Shown here: one piece after another, positions 34,768-43,595 of the stretch
How positions within the stretch are numbered: the first letter of the stretch is position 1
Layout of the letters: each line of letters begins with the position of its first letter
Assembly (NCBI RefSeq): GCF_025567405.1
Contig: NZ_JAOQKJ010000012.1
Coordinates: 10,682 to 74,681, forward strand
DNA: 64,000 nt
Direction of reading: 5' to 3'
Source: Suilimivivens aceti
GTDB taxonomy: Bacteria; Bacillota; Clostridia; Lachnospirales; Lachnospiraceae
Position numbers and translations under genes: made by a program
The notes under the pieces: model-generated
What the model was told of the DNA's origin: nothing
The model's database searches: none
Seen by the model: the letters and a program-made list of their open reading frames with translations, nothing else

Positions 34768-36633
34768 ATGTTTGATATTCAGGAAGAATTAAAGAAGCTT
34801 CCCAGGTGTCCGGGAGTTTATATCATGCATGATGAAGCGGATACTATTATTTATGTGGGGAAGGCGGTCAATCTCCATAATCGTGTCCGCTCTTATTTTC
34901 GCAAAAATATTGGAAGAGGACCACAGATCGACAAAATGGTAACGCTTATCAACCGATTTGAATATATTGTGACGGATTCTGAGCTGGAAGCGCTGGTGCT
35001 GGAAAATAACCTGATCAAGGAACACAGGCCCAAATATAATACCATGCTGAAGGATGATAAGACTTATCCTTATATCAAGGTGACGATGGGAGAAGAATTT
35101 CCAAGAGTCCTGTTTTCACGTGAGATGAAAAAGGATCATGCTAAATATTTTGGACCATATACCAGTGCCGCAGCGGTAAAGGATACCATAGAGCTGCTTA
35201 ACAGACTGTATCAGCTCAGAACCTGTAACCGGAGTCTGCCAAGAGACTGTGGACAAGGAAGAGCCTGCCTGAATTATCATATCAAGCAGTGTATGGCACC
35301 CTGTCAGGGAAACATTACAAAGGAAGCCTATGGAGAAAATGTAAAGAAAGCCCTGGATTTTCTGAATGGACATTATCAGGAGATTCTCGGAGAATTAAAG
35401 CAGAAGATGCAGACGGCATCTGATCAGCTTGAATTTGAAGAGGCGATCCGTTACCGGGATCTGTATAACAGTGTGAAGCAGGTAGCGCAGAAACAGAAGA
35501 TTACAGACAGTGATGGAGAGGATAAGGATATCATAGCCCTTGCAAATGATGCGAACGATGCGGTAGTGCAGGTTTTCTTTGTCAGGGATGGAAAACTCAT
35601 GGGACGGGAGCATTTTTATATGACACATGTGTCACAGACTCCAAGAGAACAGATTCTTTTGGATTTTGTGAAGCAGTTCTATGCAGGAACGCCTTTTATT
35701 CCCAAAGAGCTGATGCTGCAGGAGAAAATCGAAGATCAGGAGGTACTGGAACAGTGGCTGACCGGGAGAAGGGGAGCGAGAGTTTATATCCGGGTACCGA
35801 AGATCGGAACCAGAGAAAAGCTGGTAGAACTGGCCGCCAGGAATGCAAGCCTGGTGCTGGACCAGGATAAGGAACGGATCCGGCGGGAAGAGGGAAGGAC
35901 GATCGGAGCGGCGAAGGAGATTGCAGCACTGCTTCATCTGGAGAAGGCAGACAGGATGGAAGCCTATGATATTTCCAATATCAGTGGTTTTGCCAATGTA
36001 GGCTCCATGGTGGTATATGAAAAAGGAAAGCCAAAACGCAGTGACTATCGTAAATTCAAGATAAAGAGTGTGTCAGGACCGGACGACTACGCCTGCATGC
36101 GTGAGGTGCTGACAAGACGCTTTACCCATGGCATAGAAGAAAGAGAAGAAATGGAGGGAACCGCAGAAAAAAAGGAAGTGGGCGGCTTTACAAAATTTCC
36201 GGACGTGATCATGATGGATGGTGGACGTGGGCAGGTAAATATCGCGCTGGCTGTCCTTCAGGAGCTGAAGCTGTCTATTCCGGTCTGCGGCATGGTAAAG
36301 GATGATAATCACAGGACGAGAGGACTTTATTTTAATAATGAAGAGATTCCGATTGACAGGAACAGCGAAGGGTTCAGGCTGATCACAAGAATCCAGGATG
36401 AAGCCCACAGGTTTGCCATCGAATACCACAGATCTCTTCGCGGCAAGGCACAGGTGAAGTCGGTATTGGATGAGATCCCGGGAGTTGGACCGGCGAGAAG
36501 AAAGGCACTGATGCGCGGCTTCAAGTCTATCGAGGAGATCCGGGAAGCGGATGTTGAAACACTTTTACAGGTGGAAGGAATGAACCGGCCTGCCGCCCAG
36601 GGAGTCTATGATTTTTTCCATCAGAAAAAATGA
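34768..36633 (+). CDS. uvrC: Excinuclease ABC subunit C
   Basis: Makes the dual incisions in nucleotide excision repair. The 621-residue protein has a GIY-YIG nuclease domain at the N-terminus (PGVYIM near 14-19, IYVGKA near 29-34), a UVR UvrB-binding motif (LEFEEAIRYRDL near 212), an RNase H-like C-terminal nuclease domain, and tandem helix-hairpin-helix motifs (EIPGVGPARRKALMRGF near 569). The ATG at 34768 with AGGAGA 4 nt upstream gives the family start; the frame from 34726 runs through the terminator hairpin and is rejected. Confidence 0.96.
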   Translation: MFDIQEELKKLPRCPGVYIMHDEADTIIYVGKAVNLHNRVRSYFRKNIGRGPQIDKMVTLINRFEYIVTDSELEALVLENNLIKEHRPKYNTMLKDDKTYPYIKVTMGEEFPRVLFSREMKKDHAKYFGPYTSAAAVKDTIELLNRLYQLRTCNRSLPRDCGQGRACLNYHIKQCMAPCQGNITKEAYGENVKKALDFLNGHYQEILGELKQKMQTASDQLEFEEAIRYRDLYNSVKQVAQKQKITDSDGEDKDIIALANDANDAVVQVFFVRDGKLMGREHFYMTHVSQTPREQILLDFVKQFYAGTPFIPKELMLQEKIEDQEVLEQWLTGRRGARVYIRVPKIGTREKLVELAARNASLVLDQDKERIRREEGRTIGAAKEIAALLHLEKADRMEAYDISNISGFANVGSMVVYEKGKPKRSDYRKFKIKSVSGPDDYACMREVLTRRFTHGIEEREEMEGTAEKKEVGGFTKFPDVIMMDGGRGQVNIALAVLQELKLSIPVCGMVKDDNHRTRGLYFNNEEIPIDRNSEGFRLITRIQDEAHRFAIEYHRSLRGKAQVKSVLDEIPGVGPARRKALMRGFKSIEEIREADVETLLQVEGMNRPAAQGVYDFFHQKK

Positions 36634-36675
36634 AAATTTTACGGGAGAAACATGGAAAGAGAAGAGAGCAGATTG

Positions 36676-36704
36676 TTGAGATTCCCCAGTTGATGTGGTA
36701 AACT
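36676..36704 (+). promoter_or_regulatory. Sigma-A type promoter for hprK
   Basis: TTGAGA (36676-36681) and TAAACT (36699-36704), 17 bp apart, 60 bp before the hprK start codon. Confidence 0.5.
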
Positions 36705-36763
36705 ATTTAAGATAACGGTCTTCCGTCTGTAAAGGCGAGAGGGGAAAGGCATGGAGGGAACGT

Positions 36764-37711
36764 ATGGCAAGCGTAAAACTGGAAAGCATCATTGAAAAGA
36801 TGAAGCTGGAAAATCTGACACCTGATATTGATATTTCGAAGATCAAGATTACCCAGCCTGATATTAACAGGCCGGCGCTGCAGTTAGCCGGTTATTTCGA
36901 ACATTTTGAAGCAACAAGACTTCAGATCATCGGTTTTGTGGAATATTCCTATATAGAAGGACTTCCGGTGGCAAGGAAAAAGGAGATCTATGAGAGACTT
37001 CTTTCCTGTGAGATCCCGGCGATCGTGTTCTGCAGGGAACTGAAGCCGGATGAGCTGTTTACAGAGATCGCAGAGGCACACAAGGTACCGCTTCTGATGA
37101 CCAAGAAAGCAACATCTGCATTTATGGCAGAGATCATCAGATGGCTGAATGTAAAGCTGGCTCCCTGTATTTCAGTACATGGGGTTCTTGTGGACGTTTT
37201 CGGTGAGGGTGTCCTGATCACAGGCGAAAGCGGTATTGGTAAGTCAGAAGCAGCCCTGGAGCTGATCAAGAGAGGACATCGTCTGGTTACAGATGATGCT
37301 GTTGAGATCCGCAAGGTCAGTGATGAGACGCTTGTTGGATCCGCACCGGATATCACCAAACATTTTATCGAATTGCGTGGTATCGGAATCATTGATGTGA
37401 AGACACTGTTCGGTGTTTCCAGTGTTAAGGATACTCAGAATATTGATCTGGTCATTCGTCTGGAGGACTGGGACAAGGACAAGGAATATGACAGGCTCGG
37501 ACTGGAAGAGGAATATACAGAATATCTTGGAAACAAGGTAGTATGCCACAACATTCCAATTCGTCCCGGACGTAACCTCGCCGTGATCTGTGAGTCCGCA
37601 GCGATCAATCATCGTCAGAAGAAGATGGGATACAATGCGGCACAGGAGCTTTACCGCAGAGTACAGGAATCTCTGGCAAGAGGCAGAAGTGATGAGGATG
37701 AGGACGAATAG
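36764..37711 (+). CDS. hprK: HPr kinase/phosphorylase
   Basis: Phosphorylates and dephosphorylates Ser46 of HPr and Crh in response to glycolytic intermediates, the core switch of carbon catabolite control in Firmicutes. The 315-residue protein has an N-terminal regulatory domain, the P-loop GESGIGKS near 154-161, the acid-base residues in LVTDDAVEI near 175, and the HprK signature IELRGIGIIDVKTLFG near 203. GGAGGGAACGT precedes the ATG. It opens a run hprK-glcK-murB-rapZ-whiA-crh, and both Ser46-bearing substrates are in this window. Confidence 0.96.
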   Translation: MASVKLESIIEKMKLENLTPDIDISKIKITQPDINRPALQLAGYFEHFEATRLQIIGFVEYSYIEGLPVARKKEIYERLLSCEIPAIVFCRELKPDELFTEIAEAHKVPLLMTKKATSAFMAEIIRWLNVKLAPCISVHGVLVDVFGEGVLITGESGIGKSEAALELIKRGHRLVTDDAVEIRKVSDETLVGSAPDITKHFIELRGIGIIDVKTLFGVSSVKDTQNIDLVIRLEDWDKDKEYDRLGLEEEYTEYLGNKVVCHNIPIRPGRNLAVICESAAINHRQKKMGYNAAQELYRRVQESLARGRSDEDEDE

Positions 37712-37751
37712 AAGCAACCTGTAAAGAATAGAATAAAGAGGGAGAATAAAA

Positions 37752-38693
37752 ATGAAATACGTATTTGGTGTAGATATCGGAGGAACTACTGTAAAGATCG
37801 GACTGTTTGATGTAGAAGGAAATGTACTGGACAAGTGGGAGATCCCTACAAGAACCGAGAATGACGGTGAGAAGATCCTGCCTGACGTAGCAGACAGTAT
37901 CAGGGAAAAAATGAAACAGATGGATAAAGATGCGATCGCCGGTGTTGGTGTTGGCGCACCTGGTCCCATTGACGCAGCTGGTGTGGTACATCGTGCCGTA
38001 AACCTTGGCTGGAAAACCTTTAATGTAAAGGAAACACTGGAAGCACTGATCAATCTTCCTGTCAGAGCAGGCAATGATGCCAATGTGGCAGCCCTTGGAG
38101 AAATGTGGATGGGCGGTGGAAAAGGCTATAAGGATCTGGTTGTTGTTACACTGGGAACCGGTGTAGGCGGCGGCATCATTGTAGATGGAAGGATGATCAG
38201 CGGAAGTACCGGAGCAGCAGGAGAGATCGGACATATTCATGTAGATGATACAGAGACAGATGTATGTAACTGTGGAAATAAGGGGTGCCTTGAGCAGTTT
38301 GCTTCTGCAACCGGTATTACCAGACTTGCAAACAAGAAGCTTGCCTCTACAGACATGGATAGTGTTCTGAGAGGCGGAGAGGTTTCAGCAAAGACAGTAT
38401 TTGATGCTGTAAAGGCAAGAGATCCTCTGGCTATGGAGGTAGCAGAACAGTTTGGAAAATATCTGGGAGACGCCCTTGCAGCAGTGGCAGGAGTTGTAAA
38501 TCCGGAAGCCTTTGTTATTGGAGGAGGTGTGTCCAAGGCAGGAGAGATTCTGATCGATTATATCAGACCTCATTATGAAAAGAGTGTATTCCATGGATGC
38601 CGTGAAGCGAAATTTGCACTGGCAACACTGGGAAATGATGCAGGAATCTACGGAGCAGCAAAGCTGGTGCTGGATGCAGTAGCAGACAGATAA
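37752..38693 (+). CDS. glcK: ROK-family glucokinase
   Basis: Phosphorylates glucose released from transported sugars. 313 residues with the ATP loop GVDIGGTTVKIG at 6-17, the substrate motif EIGHIHVD near 158, and the zinc-binding ROK cluster CNCGNKGCLEQFAS near 170-183. The conserved position next to hprK supports glucokinase rather than a sugar-responsive repressor, and there is no N-terminal HTH. Confidence 0.92.
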   Translation: MKYVFGVDIGGTTVKIGLFDVEGNVLDKWEIPTRTENDGEKILPDVADSIREKMKQMDKDAIAGVGVGAPGPIDAAGVVHRAVNLGWKTFNVKETLEALINLPVRAGNDANVAALGEMWMGGGKGYKDLVVVTLGTGVGGGIIVDGRMISGSTGAAGEIGHIHVDDTETDVCNCGNKGCLEQFASATGITRLANKKLASTDMDSVLRGGEVSAKTVFDAVKARDPLAMEVAEQFGKYLGDALAAVAGVVNPEAFVIGGGVSKAGEILIDYIRPHYEKSVFHGCREAKFALATLGNDAGIYGAAKLVLDAVADR

Positions 38694-38710
38694 TAAATAT
38701 TAAGAAGCAG

Positions 38711-39640
38711 GTGCGGACATTGAGGGGATTTGGCGAAGCAGTTTATGAATATATCAGAGCGAATGTACCTGAAGAGGATATTCTGACAGAAGAACCGATG
38801 AGCAGGCATACAACATTCCGGATCGGCGGTGAAGCAGCATGCTTTATCCGGATCAGCAGTGAGGAACAGCTGCGGAAGCTGATCCCTTATTTTGAAAATG
38901 TCGGCGCTGAATATTTTGTCCTGGGAAAGGGCAGCAATCTGCTGGTAGGGGATAAAGGCTATCCGGGAGTGATCCTTCAGATATCAGATGCCTGCCAGCA
39001 GATAGAAGCAGAAGAAAACAGGCTGCAGGTGCAGGCAGGTGCTGCACTTTCAAAGGTGGCGCTTTTTGCCATGGAAAGAGGACTTGAAGGACTGGAATTT
39101 GCTGCAGGGATTCCCGGAACGGTAGGCGGCGGTGTGGTGATGAATGCTGGCGCCTATGGTGGTGAGATGAAACAGGTGGTGGAGAGTGTCAGAGTACTTT
39201 CTTCAGAGGGAGAGATCCTTACGCTCGACAATGACACCATGGAATTTGGATACAGAACCAGCATTATCAGAAACCGAAATTTTATAGTGCTGAGTGTGAC
39301 TTTCCTGCTGCGGGAAGGAAACAGAGAGGAAATCCGTGCAAGAATAGAGGATTTTCAGAAGCGCCGTATGGAGAAGCAGCCTTTAAATTATCCTTCTGCA
39401 GGCAGTACGTTTAAAAGACCGGAAGGATATTTTGCCGGAAAGCTGATCATGGATGCAGGACTTCGGGGATTTCAGATCGGTGATGCAAGAGTATCCGATA
39501 AACACTGCGGATTCGTGGTAAATGTTGGCAAGGCAACGGCAAGGGATGTAACAGATGTGATTGAGGAAGTACAGGAAAAGGTCAGAGAACGTTTCGGAGT
39601 TTCCCTGGAAAGAGAAGTCATTTATCTTGGAAAATTTTAG
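38711..39640 (+). CDS. murB: UDP-N-acetylenolpyruvoylglucosamine reductase
   Basis: NADPH-dependent step that makes UDP-MurNAc for peptidoglycan. The 309-residue protein has FAD-binding motifs GKGSNLLVGDKG near 76 and AGIPGTVGGGVVMNAGAYGG near 135-154, the catalytic Ser in NYPSAGSTFKRP near 227, and a C-terminal Glu in SLEREVIYLG. It is the short type II-like form. The start is GTG at 38711 with no strong ribosome site; a TTG three codons later is an alternative. Confidence 0.94.
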   Translation: MRTLRGFGEAVYEYIRANVPEEDILTEEPMSRHTTFRIGGEAACFIRISSEEQLRKLIPYFENVGAEYFVLGKGSNLLVGDKGYPGVILQISDACQQIEAEENRLQVQAGAALSKVALFAMERGLEGLEFAAGIPGTVGGGVVMNAGAYGGEMKQVVESVRVLSSEGEILTLDNDTMEFGYRTSIIRNRNFIVLSVTFLLREGNREEIRARIEDFQKRRMEKQPLNYPSAGSTFKRPEGYFAGKLIMDAGLRGFQIGDARVSDKHCGFVVNVGKATARDVTDVIEEVQEKVRERFGVSLEREVIYLGKF

Positions 39641-39723
39641 CTGCTGTGTCTGAAAGAAGGATAATGACTGCAAAGGTTAATTTATAAAAGCAGGGCTGTA
39701 TAAGTACAGCAGGAGGAAATGGA

Positions 39724-40590
39724 ATGCGCTTTGTTGTAGTGACAGGAATGAGCGGCGGCGGAAAAAGTACAGCACTCCATATGCTTGAGGATGTTGGATT
39801 TTATTGTGTGGACAATCTGCCGGTTCCACTGATCGAGCAGTTTGTAGAACTGATCGCCATGCCGGGAAGTGAAGTGGAAAAGGTAGCTCTCGGGCTTGAT
39901 GTACGTGTGGATCAGCCTTTTGAAGATGCACAGAAGGCATTGGAGAAGCTGAAAAAGAATGGCTATAATTTCGAGATCCTGTTTATGGAAGCCGGAGACA
40001 GTGTCCTGCTGAAGAGGTATAAGGAAACAAGGAGAATGCACCCGCTTTCTCCTGGAGGCAGGGTTGAAGACGGTATCCACAAGGAGAGAAAGATCCTGCA
40101 GGATATCAAAGGGAAAGCCGATTATGTGATCGATACCTCAAATCTTCTGACACGGGAGCTGAAAGAGGAAATCGACAGGATCTTTGTGAAGAATGAAGAA
40201 TATAACAGTCTGATGGTAACAATACTGTCATTTGGCTTTAAGCATGGGATACCGGCAGATGCGGATCTGGTATTTGATGTAAGATTTCTGCCAAATCCCT
40301 ATTATATAGAAGAATTAAAGTATAAAACGGGAAATGATAAAGAAGTACAGGATTATGTCATGGATTTTCCAGAGGCAGGGATATTTATTGACAAGCTGAC
40401 TGATATGCTGGAATTCCTGATCCCTAACTATGTGAAGGAGGGAAAATATCAGCTTGTGATCGGAATTGGCTGTACAGGGGGAAAGCACAGAAGTGTCACC
40501 CTTGCGAATAAGCTGTATGAGCGGTTGAAGAATAAGGGAAATTACGGACTGAAGATCGCACACCGTGATGTGCGGGCACAGGGGATTTGA
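39724..40590 (+). CDS. rapZ: RapZ/YvcJ nucleotide-binding protein
   Basis: P-loop protein of the RapZ family. In enterobacteria it adapts RNase E to GlmZ sRNA; in Firmicutes (YvcJ) it hydrolyses nucleotides and affects competence-related traits. 288 residues with GMSGGGKST at 8-16, a Walker B-like region VLFMEAGDS-type near 80, and the C-terminal signature GIGCTGGKHRSV near 244. AGGAGGAAATGG precedes the ATG. The gene order rapZ-whiA-crh matches B. subtilis, except that no yvcK (gluconeogenesis factor) lies between rapZ and whiA. Confidence 0.94.
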   Translation: MRFVVVTGMSGGGKSTALHMLEDVGFYCVDNLPVPLIEQFVELIAMPGSEVEKVALGLDVRVDQPFEDAQKALEKLKKNGYNFEILFMEAGDSVLLKRYKETRRMHPLSPGGRVEDGIHKERKILQDIKGKADYVIDTSNLLTRELKEEIDRIFVKNEEYNSLMVTILSFGFKHGIPADADLVFDVRFLPNPYYIEELKYKTGNDKEVQDYVMDFPEAGIFIDKLTDMLEFLIPNYVKEGKYQLVIGIGCTGGKHRSVTLANKLYERLKNKGNYGLKIAHRDVRAQGI

Positions 40591-40607
40591 CCAAAGGCAG
40601 GAAATTT

Positions 40608-41474
40608 ATGTCGTTTTCAGCAGAAGTAAAGGAAGAACTGGAAAAAATCATGCCGCAGGCAAGACACTGCAGACTGGCGGAGCTTTCTGCAATTGTAGAG
40701 TTTGGCTGTCATATAGAAGAAACAAATGGAGAAATACGGATTACGATCCATTCGGAAAACGATGCAGTTGCCAGAAAGTACTTTACATTATGGAAAAAAA
40801 CATTTAATATATGTACTGATGTTGCAAAAGCACTACAGGCTTTAAAATTCACGGGAGATAATGCGGGAGCAGGAAAGGGGGCAGATCGTGTCCTGATCAA
40901 AAGCAGCTGCTGCAAGAGAGCATATCTCCGGGGTGCTTTTTTATGTATAGGTTCTATGAGTAATCCGGAGAAGGGGTATCATCTGGAGTTTGTCTGTGAG
41001 ACTGATCGTCAGGCTCTGCAGATACAGGAAGCTATACATAGCTTTGACATAGAGGCGAAGGTAGTCAGACGCAAGAAATATGATGTTGTGTATTTGAAGG
41101 AAGGCGCCGGGATCGTAGATCTTCTTAATGTAATGGGAGCGCATGTATCTTTGATGAATCTGGAGAATCTGAGGATTGAGAAGGAAATGCGCAATTCTAT
41201 AAACAGACAGGTGAACTGCGAAACTGCCAATATCACGAAGACGGTGAATGCGGCCAGCAGGCAGCTGGAGGATATTCAGCTGATTCAGACACATATTGGG
41301 CTTTCGGGTCTGCCAGAGCATTTAAGGGAGATTGCCCTTGTAAGACTGACACATCCGGAAAGTTCTCTTCAGGAGTTGGGTGGTTACTTAAATCCGCCGG
41401 TTGGAAAATCCGGTGTGAATCATAGATTAAGGAAGCTGAGTGAAATAGCCAGTCAAATTCAGGTTAAAGCTTAA
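40608..41474 (+). CDS. whiA: WhiA family DNA-binding protein
   Basis: Homing-endonuclease-like fold joined to a C-terminal helix-turn-helix. WhiA controls sporulation and division in actinobacteria and affects division and chromosome segregation in Bacillus. The 288-residue protein starts MSFSAEVKEEL, has the LAGLIDADG-like half with SCCKRAYLRGAFLCIGS near 100-116, and the HTH NPPVGKSGVNHRLRKL near 264. A TTG 21 bp upstream is rejected because MSFSAEVKEEL is the typical family start. Confidence 0.95.
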   Translation: MSFSAEVKEELEKIMPQARHCRLAELSAIVEFGCHIEETNGEIRITIHSENDAVARKYFTLWKKTFNICTDVAKALQALKFTGDNAGAGKGADRVLIKSSCCKRAYLRGAFLCIGSMSNPEKGYHLEFVCETDRQALQIQEAIHSFDIEAKVVRRKKYDVVYLKEGAGIVDLLNVMGAHVSLMNLENLRIEKEMRNSINRQVNCETANITKTVNAASRQLEDIQLIQTHIGLSGLPEHLREIALVRLTHPESSLQELGGYLNPPVGKSGVNHRLRKLSEIASQIQVKA

Positions 41475-41489
41475 AGGAGGAGAAATATT

Positions 41490-41750
41490 ATGATTGAAAA
41501 GTCCATTGAAATCAAGATGGCAGAAGATTTTGATGCACGTCCTATTGCCATGCTGGTACAGATTGCAAGCAGACATGACAGTGATATTTATCTTGCGACA
41601 GAAGGAAAAAAGGTGAATGCCAAAAGCATCATGGGAATGATGAGCATGCCTCTGAATCAGGGAGAAAGCGTAACTGTAATTGCAGAGGGAACTGATGAGC
41701 AGGCTGCTGTGGATGCTATTGGTAGTTATCTGAACGGCAAAACGGAATAG
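41490..41750 (+). CDS. crh: Crh-like HPr paralogue with Asp15
   Basis: 86-residue HPr-fold protein at the Crh position behind whiA. The PTS phosphoacceptor His15 is replaced by aspartate (DFDARPIAM, Asp at 15), so it cannot carry phosphate from enzyme I in the usual way. Ser46 is kept in the exact HprK target context (NAKSIMGMM). This fits Crh, which in B. subtilis has Gln15 and acts only as a CcpA co-regulator after Ser46 phosphorylation. AAAGGAGGAG precedes the ATG. A strong terminator follows. Confidence 0.85.
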   Translation: MIEKSIEIKMAEDFDARPIAMLVQIASRHDSDIYLATEGKKVNAKSIMGMMSMPLNQGESVTVIAEGTDEQAAVDAIGSYLNGKTE

Positions 41751-41766
41751 ATGAAACTGAAATACG

Positions 41767-41798
41767 GACGCCACACTTGTCAGAGTGTGGCGTCTTTT
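41767..41798 (+). terminator. Intrinsic terminator after crh
   Basis: GACGCCACACT (41767-41777) pairs with AGTGTGGCGTC (41784-41794), 6-nt loop, followed by TTTT. Confidence 0.9.
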
Positions 41799-41828
41799 GT
41801 AACATGGAAAATATAAAAGGATAGGAAA

Positions 41829-41850
41829 AGAAAAGCTGCCAGAGGCAGCT
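41829..41850 (+). other. Small hairpin next to the lipid kinase ribosome site
   Basis: AAGCTGCC-AGA-GGCAGCT forms a short stem directly before GGAGGATTTTATG. It could tune translation of the downstream gene. Confidence 0.35.
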
Positions 41851-41860
41851 GGAGGATTTT

Positions 41861-42760
41861 ATGAAGAAGAAAATGCTTTTTATTTATAATCCGAGAGCGG
41901 GAAAATCCCAGATCAGAAGTAATCTTCTTGATATGATCGATATTTTTGTGAAGGCCGGATATGAAGTGACTGCCTATCCGACACAGGCACAGGGGGATGG
42001 GATCAGGGCAGTTACAGAAAGACAGATCGGTTACTATGATATGATTGCCTGCAGCGGTGGTGATGGCACACTTGATGAAGTGGTGACCGGTATGATGAGG
42101 TGTGAAAAAAGACTGCCGATCGGCTACGTTCCGGCAGGAACAACTAATGACTTTGCCGGAAGTCTGGGAATCCCGAGGAGCATGGAAAAGGCAGCAAGAG
42201 TGATTGTGGATGGCAGAAGCTTCCGCTGCGATGTTGGTGGATTTAATGAGAATATTTTTGTCTATATTGCGGCATTCGGCCTTTTTACAGATGTTTCCTA
42301 TGAGACAAGGCAGGACATGAAGAATGTGCTGGGACATATGGCTTATGTGCTGGAAGGCATGAGAAAGCTGTCGAAAGTGAGATCCTATACCATGAAGGTG
42401 ACCTGTGGGGACAGAGCGATAGAGGGAGATTTTATCTTTGGAATGATCACAAATTCCCTTTCTGTAGGCGGTTTCAAGAAGATCACCGGTGACAATGTAA
42501 AGCTGGATGACGGTGTATTTGAAGTAACTCTGATCAAAAGACCCGGGAACCCGGTGGAGCTGAATACGATCATGGCAGCGATGGTGAACCGGAATATTGA
42601 TACCGATCTGATGGAATGCTTTACAGCATCGGAGCTGCAGATTGAATCGACAGAAGAGATCGCATGGACACTGGATGGAGAATTCGGAGGACGGCACAGC
42701 AGAGTTGAAATCCAAAATTATAAACAGGCACTGGAGATCAGGGTGCCGGAGGAAGAATAA
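41861..42760 (+). CDS. YegS/BmrU-type lipid (diacylglycerol) kinase
   Basis: Soluble lipid kinase of the diacylglycerol kinase catalytic family, 299 residues. It has IYNPRAGK at 7-14, the nucleotide-binding SGGDGTLDEVVTG near 65-77, the PAGTTNDFAGSLG motif near 91, and the DGEFGG motif near 273. Such enzymes recycle diacylglycerol from lipoteichoic acid synthesis or act on related lipids. GGAGGATTTT precedes the ATG. It is a single gene between two terminators. Confidence 0.9.
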   Translation: MKKKMLFIYNPRAGKSQIRSNLLDMIDIFVKAGYEVTAYPTQAQGDGIRAVTERQIGYYDMIACSGGDGTLDEVVTGMMRCEKRLPIGYVPAGTTNDFAGSLGIPRSMEKAARVIVDGRSFRCDVGGFNENIFVYIAAFGLFTDVSYETRQDMKNVLGHMAYVLEGMRKLSKVRSYTMKVTCGDRAIEGDFIFGMITNSLSVGGFKKITGDNVKLDDGVFEVTLIKRPGNPVELNTIMAAMVNRNIDTDLMECFTASELQIESTEEIAWTLDGEFGGRHSRVEIQNYKQALEIRVPEEE

Positions 42761-42780
42761 ATAGCCCTATAAAAGGGAGG

Positions 42781-42811
42781 ATGCCAGGTAAGCTGTCTTA
42801 CCTGGCATTTA
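42781..42811 (+). terminator. Intrinsic terminator after the lipid kinase gene
   Basis: A 12-bp perfect stem ATGCCAGGTAAG/CTTACCTGGCAT (42781-42792 with 42797-42808) around a CTGT loop, then TTATT. From here to 42953 nothing else is seen except an inverted repeat TGAGGTGTT/AACACCTCA (42905-42956) whose right arm overlaps the stop codon of the cyclophilin gene. Confidence 0.85.
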
Positions 42812-42953
42812 TTATGAAAAAGTTATTATAAAATCAAGTAGATGTTGTTTTCTTTGTTTCATCTTATGCTCTTAGTATAAAGGGCAGAAATGTCTAAAGA
42901 ATGTTGAGGTGTTGAAGTTTTTTTAAATGAAATGTTAATAAAATATGAACACC

Positions 42954-43475
42954 TCACATTTTTTCCGGTTCCGGATAATCTACGCCAAAGGTTTCTACTG
43001 TGACAGCAGCGATCTTCTGATCCTCCAGTGGTCTGTCGGAATAGTCGGTAGGGGTTTCGGCGATCTTGTTCACAACGTCCATACCCTCAATAATCTTGCC
43101 AAAAGCTGCATAGGAGCCATCCAGATGGGGTGCATTCTTGTGCATGATAAAGAACTGGGATCCGGCGGAATCAGGCATCATGCTTCTTGCCATGGAAAGA
43201 ACGCCTTCTGTATGCTTTAAATCATTCTGGAAGCCGTTTGCAGCAAATTCACCTTTGATGCTGTAGCCAGGGCCGCCCATACCGGTGCCCTGGGGATCAC
43301 CACCCTGGATCATGAAGCCTCTGATCACACGGTGGAAGATCAGGCCATCATAAAAGTTTTTCTGGATCAGGCTGATGAAGTTGTTTACGGAAACGGGGGC
43401 GATATCGGGATAAAGCTCTGCTTTCATGACATCTCCGTTTTCCATGGTAAAGGTTACAACAGGATTTTGTGCCAT
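42954..43475 (-). CDS. Cyclophilin-type peptidyl-prolyl cis-trans isomerase
   Basis: 173-residue cytosolic cyclophilin. The catalytic motif FHRVIRGFMIQGGD lies near residues 47-60, followed by GTGMGGPGYSIKGEF, and GSQFFIMHKNAPHLDG near 105 completes the active site. There is no signal peptide. GAAGGGAATG precedes the ATG on the - strand. It is transcribed divergently from the acetyltransferase gene at 43596. Confidence 0.94.
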   Translation of the reverse strand: MAQNPVVTFTMENGDVMKAELYPDIAPVSVNNFISLIQKNFYDGLIFHRVIRGFMIQGGDPQGTGMGGPGYSIKGEFAANGFQNDLKHTEGVLSMARSMMPDSAGSQFFIMHKNAPHLDGSYAAFGKIIEGMDVVNKIAETPTDYSDRPLEDQKIAAVTVETFGVDYPEPEKM

Positions 43476-43495
43476 AATAATATTTCATTCCCTTC

Positions 43496-43524
43496 TTTTC
43501 AATTTTTGTAAACTATACTATAAT
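43496..43524 (+). promoter_or_regulatory. Promoter for the GNAT gene (possibly also metG)
   Basis: Perfect TATAAT at 43519-43524 with a weak -35 TTTTCA at 43496-43501, 17-bp spacing. Confidence 0.45.
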
Positions 43525-43595
43525 AGTAAAATGGTATGGGATTTCATAGAAGGAAACCCACGTATTTATTCTACAGAATCCAAAAGGACTTTTCA

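Noticed and set aside
40590..40607. A yvcK gene expected between rapZ and whiA
   Set aside because: Only 17 bp separate the two genes, so it is absent from this locus.
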